DNA of 64,000 nt from Methylacidimicrobium fagopyrum (lineage in GTDB: Bacteria; Verrucomicrobiota; Verrucomicrobiia; Limisphaerales; UBA11358): NCBI GenBank assembly GCA_026225255.1, contig JAMFSJ010000002.1, forward strand, positions 124,001-188,000, given 5' to 3'. The translations under genes and the position numbers were made by a program. This document shows, one piece after another, positions 56,826 through 64,000 of the stretch. The stretch's first letter is position 1, and each line of letters opens with the position of its first letter. The notes under the pieces were generated by a model that saw only the letters and a list, made by a program, of their open reading frames with translations, did not search any database and had not been told where the DNA came from.

Positions 56826-59414
56826 TTACTGGAGTTGCACCTGATAAAATTTCTGCGGTTGACTAGGTATTACTGTGAACGGTGATATGGCATCCGTGTT
56901 GGTGATCCAAGGTCCAGTCACCGTAGTTGACTCCAAAAGTATGCCGCCATTGGGCCAAGTTAGGGTCAGCTGGTTGCCGTTCCAGCGATTGGTGATTTGC
57001 GGCGGCAAGGGCAGTCGATTGCGGGTGAAAAATTGCAACTCGGCCACATTGCAAGCGCCGTTGTTAGGCCCAAGGTAACGGACGTAACGAAAAGCCGTAG
57101 AATTTGTAATCGTCTGGGAAGTAACGACGCCATTCTCCGGCGGCGTTGTCGCAATTGTGAAAAGTGTGCTGGGGCTATTAAAGGTGAAATTATTTGCTCC
57201 TTGAAAAACCCCGCCCAACATCCGGCCGGAGTAACCGGCGCGCGGCCAGTAATTGATTTGCCCGATCACATTACTGACTCCCACGCCAAAGTCAAAACCC
57301 ACCCAATCCCCGCTGTTATCGGGCCCGTCAAAATAAGTATTTAAGTTGCCATCAAATACCTTTGCGACCGTGTTGCCGCTGTTGCTCCACGATCCACTGG
57401 TGCCAATAATTGTCCCGCTTATCTGGTTGGTGCAACTAATAAACCCGGGTTCGCTGGCGGGCGTCGCTTGCGTCATGGCCACGGCATTGACTGCCCAGTT
57501 AGCGATGATATCAATGTTTGTCGGCGTTGGTTGCGTCCAAGCATTCCAAGAAATATTATAATCGGCGCGCCGGTCAGCCCAAGCGGCATTGGCATTCGCC
57601 AACATCCAAGAGTAATAAGTGCTCCATAAATTATTATCTTTGACGAAGTGTCCCAGGCCGCGCGCAAATTCGGCGGCCCAGGTGTTTAAGTAAGTGGCAC
57701 CGTTGTTGAAAATACCATTAGACGTAAGGTTGTTCCTCGTAAATTCGACGTCGATGAGCGCGTCATTATAATAAACCGACTGCCCCGTGATATTGTGCAA
57801 CAAATTAGCACAGTCGAGAAAGGTCCCTTGGTTATAGAGGTTGGGAGTCGTATTAACTACTCCATTGGTAGAAATATTACCACAAACTAAACCCGTTCCC
57901 GGAACGAAGAGATTGGTGCGCACCCAGCTATAAATTTGGACCGCCCGATTCAAATAATTTGTGTCGCCCGTGCTTTGATAGATCATACAGACCGTTTGCA
58001 GCAGGCTATCGCAGGCCAGGGGATTTTTGCCAGGCTGGCCGTTGTTATCCGAAGGTTGTTCCTCCCAAATGCCTCCGTTATTATAGTTGGTGTCCCACCC
58101 ACGCGCAAAGGCCAGGTTAAAACCATATTCGGCTTGGGCTAAAAAATTGGCGTTGCCCGTCATTTGATATCCCCGCACTAAGGCTAGCGAAAACCATCCG
58201 ATGTCGTCGTTCCAACCATCATTCCACGGCGGCGGATTTTGCATCAGCCAAGTAGTGCATAGATTATTAATTAATTGCTGCTGCTGGGGACTTTGAGTTC
58301 TCTCAAAGGCATCTTCCTGACCTTGAATGTCGATCGAAAAAGTCCATGAACCATCCGGGGCGCTGTTGCTCAAGCTCTTTGCATAATAAGCGAAACCATT
58401 CGTTTGAACTAAGTAGGCTCGGTTGAAAGCATCGATCTGAAAATCTGCGATGGTTGGGACGACGACGTTTAAATGGGCGACTACGCTGGTGACCGAACCG
58501 AAACTATTGGTCACCACCACGGAATAATCCCCGGTATCGGTCAAAGCTAGATTTGTCAGCGTCAGCAAATTGGTTTGCGCTCCGAAAATATTTCCGCTGT
58601 TAGTCAAATTGATACCGTTTTTGCGCCAATTATAAAAAGCCGGCGCCGCGCTTTTAATGGTCACCGAAAATTGCGCTGCGCCATTGGTGTAAAGCCGTAG
58701 CGCCGCTGGTTGGGTTTGTATCAATGGGGCGCTCGTGCTCGCTACAATTTCAATGCCATTGAGTGGCGAACGCCAAGTCCGATTGTCCGAGTTGGCCGAA
58801 ATAGTGATCACTCCATTGATCGGGATGACATTATCAATCTCGATGTAATTGCCATAGGCGAGTGCTGGCGGGTAGAGATTATTGTTTACCGTAGTGACGC
58901 CGCCTTGAATTAATCCCGGGAAGGCGCCATTTCCATTGAGGGTAGCGGTATAATGCGCCGTGCCGTTGATCGTATAGTTTGGCAGCCAATCGCCATTGTT
59001 GCTCGGACGGGCAGTATCGGCGGCGGTATATAGGTAGACCGTATAAGCCGCCCCTATGAGGCCGCTGATAACATTGGTCGCGGGCTGGTTTGCCGAACAG
59101 TCGTTGTAGCCGTCCAGCAAGGATCCATTCCCGCCGTCGCCGGCCGATGCGCTGTGCCATGCGTTTGCCACACCCGCGCCACTTCTTGTCAGAGTTGCGG
59201 AAACTGAGCCATCGCTTGAAAAAATCGTTCCCGAAGTAAAAGTCGAGGTGACAATGTTTGTCCAACCTGTGATCGCGATCAACCCCGCACGGGCGTTAAC
59301 AGTCGTGGCGGAATTGCCTAAGAATTTGATCCCAAACGATTCGGCTTGAATGACACATTCATTATCAATCGCAAGAACAGCTAAAACCAGACCGACAATT
59401 TTGGAGAAATTCAT
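56826..59414 (-). CDS. Secreted GH76 mannanase with novel N-terminal domain and Ig
   Basis: An exported protein of 862 residues from the ATG at 59414, chosen because it begins a signal peptide (MNFSKIVGLVLAVLA) directly; upstream in-frame starts (59447, 59471) lie closer to or within the operator. Order: signal peptide; novel domain beginning ESFGIKFLG (about 25-235); Ig-like (about 240-330); GH76 catalytic domain (about 340-650) with the Asp pair in WNDDIGWFSLALVRG and the NQGTFLDCANLL motif; a discoidin-like domain (about 670-800, GSWSNSGNTVAKVFDGN, RYVRYLGPNN); and a short tail ending FYQVQLQ. An operator lies 58 bp upstream of the start. It links the unnamed domain to a mannan-degrading enzyme and is the only one of the three carriers with a recognised hydrolase. 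Confidence 0.88.
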   Translation of the reverse strand: MNFSKIVGLVLAVLAIDNECVIQAESFGIKFLGNSATTVNARAGLIAITGWTNIVTSTFTSGTIFSSDGSVSATLTRSGAGVANAWHSASAGDGGNGSLLDGYNDCSANQPATNVISGLIGAAYTVYLYTAADTARPSNNGDWLPNYTINGTAHYTATLNGNGAFPGLIQGGVTTVNNNLYPPALAYGNYIEIDNVIPINGVITISANSDNRTWRSPLNGIEIVASTSAPLIQTQPAALRLYTNGAAQFSVTIKSAAPAFYNWRKNGINLTNSGNIFGAQTNLLTLTNLALTDTGDYSVVVTNSFGSVTSVVAHLNVVVPTIADFQIDAFNRAYLVQTNGFAYYAKSLSNSAPDGSWTFSIDIQGQEDAFERTQSPQQQQLINNLCTTWLMQNPPPWNDGWNDDIGWFSLALVRGYQMTGNANFLAQAEYGFNLAFARGWDTNYNNGGIWEEQPSDNNGQPGKNPLACDSLLQTVCMIYQSTGDTNYLNRAVQIYSWVRTNLFVPGTGLVCGNISTNGVVNTTPNLYNQGTFLDCANLLHNITGQSVYYNDALIDVEFTRNNLTSNGIFNNGATYLNTWAAEFARGLGHFVKDNNLWSTYYSWMLANANAAWADRRADYNISWNAWTQPTPTNIDIIANWAVNAVAMTQATPASEPGFISCTNQISGTIIGTSGSWSNSGNTVAKVFDGNLNTYFDGPDNSGDWVGFDFGVGVSNVIGQINYWPRAGYSGRMLGGVFQGANNFTFNSPSTLFTIATTPPENGVVTSQTITNSTAFRYVRYLGPNNGACNVAELQFFTRNRLPLPPQITNRWNGNQLTLTWPNGGILLESTTVTGPWITNTDAISPFTVIPSQPQKFYQVQLQ

Positions 59415-59471
59415 TTGCGGCATTTTACGTTGGAAAGACATAGACATAACTTGCCAAAGCAATTCGGACAA

Positions 59472-59487
59472 TAGGCATTATGGCCTA
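59472..59487 (+). promoter_or_regulatory. 7-2-7 inverted-repeat operator, copy 4
   Basis: TAGGCAT-TA-TGGCCTA flanked by CAA and ATC, almost the same context as copy 3. It lies 58 bp upstream of the ATG of the GH76 fusion gene (minus strand), a distance compatible with a promoter-proximal activator or repressor site. Confidence 0.75.
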
Positions 59488-59607
59488 ATCAGAACTGACG
59501 TAACTTCGCTTAAGAGCCGATTCAAGAAGGCGTGCGGCGGTGTCGAAGACCAGCCGCAGCGCGAAGATTTTTTTCCGTGGTTGGAGATAGTTAATTTTTA
59601 ACTGCGT

Positions 59608-62112
59608 TTAAAATATTTTTTGCAAGATCGCGCCCAAACGGGCGGCGTCCTTTTCCTGTTCAAGTTCAGCGCGAAAATCTTCGTCCATGATTTTACGCGC
59701 CAGTTTAGCAAGCACTTGCATGTGGGTCGTGCTGGCCTGACCGGTGCGGATCGCCAGCAAAATCACCACGCGCACTGGTTGGCCATCGAGTGAATCCCAG
59801 GCCACAGGCGACCGTAGTTTGAGCAACACCAAGGAATTGAAACGCACGGCATTCGTCTGGCAATGCGGAATGGCAAAGCCTTGGCCGAAGCCGGTGGAAT
59901 AAGTCGCCTCGCGGCGCCAGACGGCGTCTTCCACCGCTTGCGAATTATCCGTGCGACCCATGATGAATAGTTGATCGACCGCCTGTTTGATCGCCTCGGC
60001 CTTGGTCGTCGCATCGGAGTCAATTAGGATCAGATCAGTCTCCAACAACGGCACGTTGACTTGCGATAAAAACTGTTCCAGCAGCGCGTTCACCTCGTCC
60101 GCCGTCGCGCATTGTAAAGCGCTTTCCAATAATTGTCGGCACGCCGCCTGGTTCAGCCGTGATAATTCCGCTTTAAGTCCGGCGATGACGGGTGCGGCGG
60201 CGCTGATTTTATTCAAACCTGAGCCTACTAGCAGCGGTAGAAAACGCACGTGACTGCCCATCTCGCCACATAAGCTGATTTCTTTTTTTTGCGTCCGCGC
60301 CGCATCCGCGATTAGTTTTAGCAAACGGAGAAACGCCGGTTGCAACGGATTGGAAAGCACACCGAGCTGAGCATTCATGCGGTCGGCCGCCATGAAATAC
60401 TGAAGTAAATCATTCGAGCCGATGCTAAAAAAATCCAATTCTCGACTCAACGCTTCTACCGCCAACGCCGCTGCCGGCACCTCGATCATGGCACCAACGG
60501 CCATGGCCGGATCAAAGGCGATTTTTTTGGCCGCGCATTTTTTTTGTTCCTCAGCAATGATGCGTTTAACCCAGCGCGCTTCGTCCACCGTTGCGATCAT
60601 CGGGATCATCACGCTTAATTTTCCAGCCGTCGAGGCACGCACGAGCGCTCGGATTTGCGTGCGGAACAGGGTTTCAAATTCAGGATAAATCCGCACCGCG
60701 CGCCGGCCTAAAAACGGATTTTCTTCCGCCGGTAAATTGAGATACGCGAGCGGTTTATCGCCGCCCACATCGAAGGTGCGGATCACCACCGGACGGCCCT
60801 TCGCGGCGGCGAGCACCGCGCGGTAACTTTCAAATTGTTCGGCTTCGTCGGGCGGCGTGGGACGATCTAGAAAAAGCATTTCAGTGCGGAACAGACCAAC
60901 CCCTTCGGCCCCGACTTCAAAGGCGGCGTCCGCTTCACCCGCAGTCGAAATATTCGCGGCGATTTCGATCCGTTGGCCGTCTTCGGTGGTAACCGCGCTG
61001 ACAGATAATTTTTCCAGCCGCATGCGTCGACCAGCGATCCGCCGTTCTTCCAACGTGTAATGACGCCGCGCCGCTTTGGTGAGGTCCGTCACGAGGGCGC
61101 CCGCGTCCGCATCCACGACGATTTCCTGGCCGCCCAATTGAATCGTCGGTAAATCCGTCACGCCGGCGAGCGTTGGAATATTGAACGAACGGGCGAGAAT
61201 GACCGTGTGCGAAGTGCCGCCAACGCTGGCGAGCACCAGGCCTTTCAAAAATTTCCGATCGAGGGCCAGAAATTGTCCAGGGGTGAGCGACTCGGCCACC
61301 ACGACGGAAGCGGCGGTTAATTGAACCGCGTCGGTCTTGACGGCATCACCGTAAATTTCACGCAACAGTTGCCGGCAAACATCTTGAATATCCAAGGCGC
61401 GTTCTTGCAGCATTTCGTTACCACTCGCCGCCAGCATTTTTGAAAAATGCGTTTCCGCCTCTTCAATCGCACCCGCCGCTGTGCGTTGTCGTTCGGTCAC
61501 GGCGGCGCGTAGGTGGTTTTGAAAATCCACATCGCGGGCAATGGCCTGGTGCACTCTAACGAGTTCGGCTTCGACGCCTTTCGCCACGACCAAACGATGG
61601 TCATAGGCCATGTTTAATTTTGCCAGCGAAGCGTCCAATCGCCGCCATTCTTTTTCGGTATCCGTCACGCCGTTACGCGGCAACGATGGCGGAATCGAAA
61701 ATTTACCGAGCTGCACCCCGCGCCCGCGACCGATGCCCGGCACCACCGGCTGGCCGCGGTAAATGATTGCGCCCGCATCACGTAAACCCGGAGATAGCGG
61801 AGTTGCCGTTTCGATTTTTGCCGCTGTCAGCGGCGCGTCGCAGTGAGGGAATTTATCGTGGAGAAAGGCTTTCAACCCGTCGATGGCTTTTTGCTCATCT
61901 GACCCACTCACTGTGAAGACGCACGTATCGCCGAGCCGGACATCGGTGCCGACCATCGCCAAAATACTTTTACCATTGGCCTGACGCTGCGTGCGCCGAT
62001 TGAGGAGCGTTACTTCCGAAACGAACTGGCGCACCACTTCTTCCAATGCGCTCGCCGGTCGGGCGTGAATCCCGCTGGGCAGCGGACAAATAAATTCCAA
62101 CTCCAAAGCCAT
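59608..62112 (-). CDS. Multiphosphoryl transfer protein HPr-EI-EIIA(Fru)
   Basis: An 834-residue soluble PTS protein combining three phospho-carriers in the order HPr, enzyme I, fructose-type IIA, as in E. coli FryA/FrwA (about 830 residues). HPr (1-90) carries the phospho-His H16 in GIHARPA and a regulatory-site-like NGKSILAMV. EI (about 110-670) has the active His in GGTSHTVILAR and the PEP-binding GSNDLLQYFMAADR. The IIA domain (about 685-834) has the active His in GFAIPHCQT. It phosphorylates the IIB encoded 5 bp upstream, taking PEP as donor, so this operon is self-contained. It is the last gene of IIC-IIB-HPr/EI/IIA. No 1-phosphofructokinase gene is in view. Confidence 0.95.
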   Translation of the reverse strand: MALELEFICPLPSGIHARPASALEEVVRQFVSEVTLLNRRTQRQANGKSILAMVGTDVRLGDTCVFTVSGSDEQKAIDGLKAFLHDKFPHCDAPLTAAKIETATPLSPGLRDAGAIIYRGQPVVPGIGRGRGVQLGKFSIPPSLPRNGVTDTEKEWRRLDASLAKLNMAYDHRLVVAKGVEAELVRVHQAIARDVDFQNHLRAAVTERQRTAAGAIEEAETHFSKMLAASGNEMLQERALDIQDVCRQLLREIYGDAVKTDAVQLTAASVVVAESLTPGQFLALDRKFLKGLVLASVGGTSHTVILARSFNIPTLAGVTDLPTIQLGGQEIVVDADAGALVTDLTKAARRHYTLEERRIAGRRMRLEKLSVSAVTTEDGQRIEIAANISTAGEADAAFEVGAEGVGLFRTEMLFLDRPTPPDEAEQFESYRAVLAAAKGRPVVIRTFDVGGDKPLAYLNLPAEENPFLGRRAVRIYPEFETLFRTQIRALVRASTAGKLSVMIPMIATVDEARWVKRIIAEEQKKCAAKKIAFDPAMAVGAMIEVPAAALAVEALSRELDFFSIGSNDLLQYFMAADRMNAQLGVLSNPLQPAFLRLLKLIADAARTQKKEISLCGEMGSHVRFLPLLVGSGLNKISAAAPVIAGLKAELSRLNQAACRQLLESALQCATADEVNALLEQFLSQVNVPLLETDLILIDSDATTKAEAIKQAVDQLFIMGRTDNSQAVEDAVWRREATYSTGFGQGFAIPHCQTNAVRFNSLVLLKLRSPVAWDSLDGQPVRVVILLAIRTGQASTTHMQVLAKLARKIMDEDFRAELEQEKDAARLGAILQKIF

Positions 62113-62117
62113 GAGAA

Positions 62118-62414
62118 TTATTTCAGTTGGGCAAAAATGGCGTCGGGATCTTTTAAGGCCGCCTGCACCGGCACTTGAATTTTACGCGCGCGTGCAAACC
62201 GGCCTTCTTGCTCAATCATAATGTCGGTGGCGAGAATGACGGCGTCGGCCCCGTCCACGTCGGCCTGGCTCAATTCGTTTTCAATGCCCATGGCACCTTG
62301 CGTTTCCACCTTGATGGTATGGCCGAGTTTCTTGGCCGTTTTTTCCAATTGGGCGGCGGCCATATAAGTGTGGGCGATGCCCGTGGGGCACGCCGTAACA
62401 GCGACGAGTTTCAT
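62118..62414 (-). CDS. PTS fructose-type EIIB subunit
   Basis: A 98-residue cytoplasmic phosphocarrier of the fructose family. The start is the ATG at 62414, 4 bp after the IIC stop, because the family N-terminus MKLVAVTACPTGIAHTYMAA begins there; the longer frame only overlaps IIC coding sequence. The phospho-Cys is C9 in ACPTGIAHT. It accepts phosphate from the IIA domain of the 59608 protein and passes it to sugar carried by IIC. In many fructose systems IIB and IIC are fused; here they are separate genes. Confidence 0.95.
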   Translation of the reverse strand: MKLVAVTACPTGIAHTYMAAAQLEKTAKKLGHTIKVETQGAMGIENELSQADVDGADAVILATDIMIEQEGRFARARKIQVPVQAALKDPDAIFAQLK

Positions 62415-62418
62415 ATTT

Positions 62419-63495
62419 TTATTTGGCGATGGTGACAGTCGATTTTTCGGTGAATTTTTTAACCAGATTAATGGTGACCGCTGTGACGACGGCGCCCGTG
62501 ACAATGGCCACGATATACATCAGCGGTTTGTCCACGACCGGTAAAACGATCGGCCCGCCGTGCGGCGCGTGATCACCGACGCCGCCGAGCATGGCGATCG
62601 TGGCGGCAATCATTGAGCCGAACATGATTGTAGGAATAACGCGCAACGGATCCGACGCCGCGAACGGAATCGCACCTTCGGTGACTCCTACCAGCCCCAT
62701 CCCTAAGGCCGCTAAACCGGATTCGCGTTGTTCTTCGCTCCAACGTTTACGGCTCAAAAGCGTGGCGAGGCCGAGGCCGATCGGCGGCGTGCAGATCGCG
62801 GCGGCACAGGCACCCATGATCGCATAATTTTGTTGCTGGATCATGGCCACACCGAAAAAGAACGCGGTTTTATTGACTGGCCCGCCCATGTCAAAAGCGA
62901 TCATTGCGCCCAACACCATGGCCAATACCACCTGCGAACCGCTTTGCATACTTTCGAGAAAATGATTCAGATGCAAAAATATCCGGGCGATCGGCAGGTT
63001 CAGCGCGAACATCAAAAAACCGATGATCATTGAAGATAAAATCGGGATGATGATGACGGGCATGATGGGCCGGAAAATTTTTGCCACGGGAAGTTTTTTG
63101 AGCACGTTAACCACATGGCCGGCCGCCAAACCGATTATCAATGCGCCGAGAAATCCGGCACTGATATTCTTGCCTTCCACCAATTGCGGCGTGCCCGCGA
63201 TGAAGCCGCCAATGAACCCGGGAACCAGACCCGGCTTTCCCGCCATGCCATAAGAAATAAAACCCGCCAGCACCGCCGGAAACAAGGTGAACGCCGTCAC
63301 TCCGATCGTGAACATGTTTTGCACGAACCAAGGACCTTGCGCCGGATCTGGGGCTCCTTTGTCGTTCAAAAGATGAAAGTGAAATGCATAGGTCAGCGAC
63401 AAGGCGATCAAAATGCCGCCGCAGGCGATGAAGGGAATGACGTAGGAAACTCCCGTCAACAGATACTGTTTGTGTTTTTGCAGTAATTCTTTCAT
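62419..63495 (-). CDS. PTS fructose-type EIIC permease subunit
   Basis: A 358-residue inner-membrane permease with about nine to ten hydrophobic helices. The ATG at 63495 was chosen because MKELLQKHKQYLLTGVSYVIPF matches the family start; the longer frame adds 42 residues unlike the family that run through the promoter. Signature blocks are FDMGGPVNKTAFFFG and GVTEGAIPFAASDPLRVIP. It takes up fructose or a related sugar (some fructose-family systems carry mannose or mannosyl sugars) with phosphorylation. It is the first gene of the operon, divergent from the AraC-type regulator, which may control it. Confidence 0.94.
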   Translation of the reverse strand: MKELLQKHKQYLLTGVSYVIPFIACGGILIALSLTYAFHFHLLNDKGAPDPAQGPWFVQNMFTIGVTAFTLFPAVLAGFISYGMAGKPGLVPGFIGGFIAGTPQLVEGKNISAGFLGALIIGLAAGHVVNVLKKLPVAKIFRPIMPVIIIPILSSMIIGFLMFALNLPIARIFLHLNHFLESMQSGSQVVLAMVLGAMIAFDMGGPVNKTAFFFGVAMIQQQNYAIMGACAAAICTPPIGLGLATLLSRKRWSEEQRESGLAALGMGLVGVTEGAIPFAASDPLRVIPTIMFGSMIAATIAMLGGVGDHAPHGGPIVLPVVDKPLMYIVAIVTGAVVTAVTINLVKKFTEKSTVTIAK

Positions 63496-63571
63496 GCGTT
63501 GTAAGTGGAAATGGTGACGTCTGACCTTATTGGCAATCCAGCGGCCGGTAAAATAAAAAGATATTGCATTT

Positions 63572-63590
63572 ATTGTATATTTGTAACAAT
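63572..63590. promoter_or_regulatory. Candidate operator/promoter in the PTS-AraC divergent gap
   Basis: ATTGT (63572-63576) and ACAAT (63586-63590) form a 5-bp inverted repeat with a 9-base A/T-rich spacer, in a 102-bp gap between the IIC gene and the AraC-type gene. The spacer could also hold a -10 element. Weak evidence, one copy only. Confidence 0.3.
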
Positions 63591-63597
63591 CAGTTGC

Positions 63598-64000
63598 GTG
63601 AACCCGCTCCCGCCGGAACATTGGCCGGAATTACAATTAAGCAAATTGCAGGTCGAAAAAGTCATCACTTGCGGCCGCCGATTGCATCCGCCGCTCTATA
63701 GTCATGTGGTGAATTTTCCCCGGCTCGAATTTCCTGTGCGCGGTTGCTATGAAAACAAAATCGAAGTCGGCGGCAAGATGGTCACCGTCAAACTGCTTCC
63801 CGGCTCGGCGCTCTTCGCGGCGCCGAATTGCTGGAACTTGCCGGCTTGGAAACCGGGTCTGGAATTGATGTCGCTGTTGTTCGGCGCCAAGCAGATTGGC
63901 ATCAGCATCGTGACGTCCCCGCGCGGGCGCAGGCCTCAGCTCGCGGCTAGGAAGTTTTCTATTTCAACGCCGCAAACCGGGCCGTTGCCGCCCTTGTTGG
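63598..64000 (+). CDS. AraC-family transcriptional regulator (N-terminal part, runs off the window)
   Basis: From the GTG at 63598 an open frame of 134 residues runs to the window end. It has a cupin-like N-terminal sensing domain with FPRLEFPVRGCYENKIEVGG, GSALFAAPNCWNLP and LMSLLFGAKQIGIS, a style I associate with AraC-type helix-turn-helix regulators in Verrucomicrobiota. The DNA-binding half lies outside the window, so the family is an inference. It is divergent from the fructose PTS operon, a common place for its regulator. The start codon is GTG, with no ATG upstream in frame. Confidence 0.55.
   Translation, partial: MNPLPPEHWPELQLSKLQVEKVITCGRRLHPPLYSHVVNFPRLEFPVRGCYENKIEVGGKMVTVKLLPGSALFAAPNCWNLPAWKPGLELMSLLFGAKQIGISIVTSPRGRRPQLAARKFSISTPQTGPLPPLL

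Noticed and set aside
59350-59601. Plus-strand open frame over the operator near 59472
   Set aside because: Overlaps the start of the GH76 fusion gene and the operator; no family resemblance.
61604-61610. TAGGCCA inside the PTS gene
   Set aside because: Within coding sequence and without a second arm.

Overview
The window looks like a chromosome segment from a Verrucomicrobiota bacterium, probably of the Pedosphaera/Limisphaera type. This is inferred from several traits: two FTLIELL pseudopilins with the H-X9-DG processing domain, very large secreted proteins built from Ig, LamG, PA14 and chitobiase-type modules with FYR-type C-terminal tails, a CHASE2 cyclase next to FecR, and three secreted proteins carrying an HNE_0200/SO2930-type diheme cytochrome module. 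No rRNA or phylogenetic marker was available for comparison, so the taxon is an inference.

Layout. 1-8.7 kb is mostly core: the start of a YceD/DUF177 gene, coaD, a CHASE2 adenylate/guanylate cyclase, a FecR protein and an O-antigen ligase (all minus), then an M29 aminopeptidase and argG (plus). 9.0-14.8 kb holds a secreted LamG/FG-GAP protein, a GNAT-SMUG1 pair and tRNA-Arg(ACG), followed by a decayed integrase fragment. 15.0-19.2 kb encodes a divergent two-component system: a NarL-type response regulator and a 1145-residue PA14/OB-like sensor kinase. 19.5-59.5 kb is an accessory block of secreted proteins. It contains three GH2 beta-galactosidase-type enzymes (one fused to an SGNH esterase domain), two GH76 and one GH92 mannan-active enzymes, a GH43, an SGNH hydrolase, two pseudopilins, a translationally coupled operon of a small secreted protein, diheme cytochrome and TonB receptor, a YVTN propeller protein and two giant propeller-cytochrome fusions. 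59.6-64 kb is a fructose-type PTS operon (IIC, IIB, HPr-EI-IIA) with a divergent AraC-type regulator cut by the window end.

Main observation. Four 16-bp inverted repeats of the form TAGGCNN-NN-TGGCCTA (one with CTGCCTA as its second arm) lie just upstream of the accessory genes: before the 19497 gene, in the 35509/35736 divergent gap, in the 50991/51320 divergent gap, and before 59414. The 7-2-7 spacing is the one used by NarL-family response regulators, and a NarL-family regulator with a carbohydrate-binding-like (PA14) sensor is encoded alongside. The simplest model is a polysaccharide-sensing two-component regulon controlling a mannan/galactoside degradation locus together with extracellular redox proteins. 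There are no SusC/SusD genes here, so it is unlike a Bacteroidetes PUL.

Three of these proteins share an unnamed N-terminal domain of about 220 residues that begins (S/F)-G-I-(K/N)-F. A frameshifted relic of a fourth copy survives between a GH2 and a GH76 gene. Several start codons were moved downstream of the longest open frame because of signal peptides, Shine-Dalgarno sites or overlap with the operator; these are stated in the entries.
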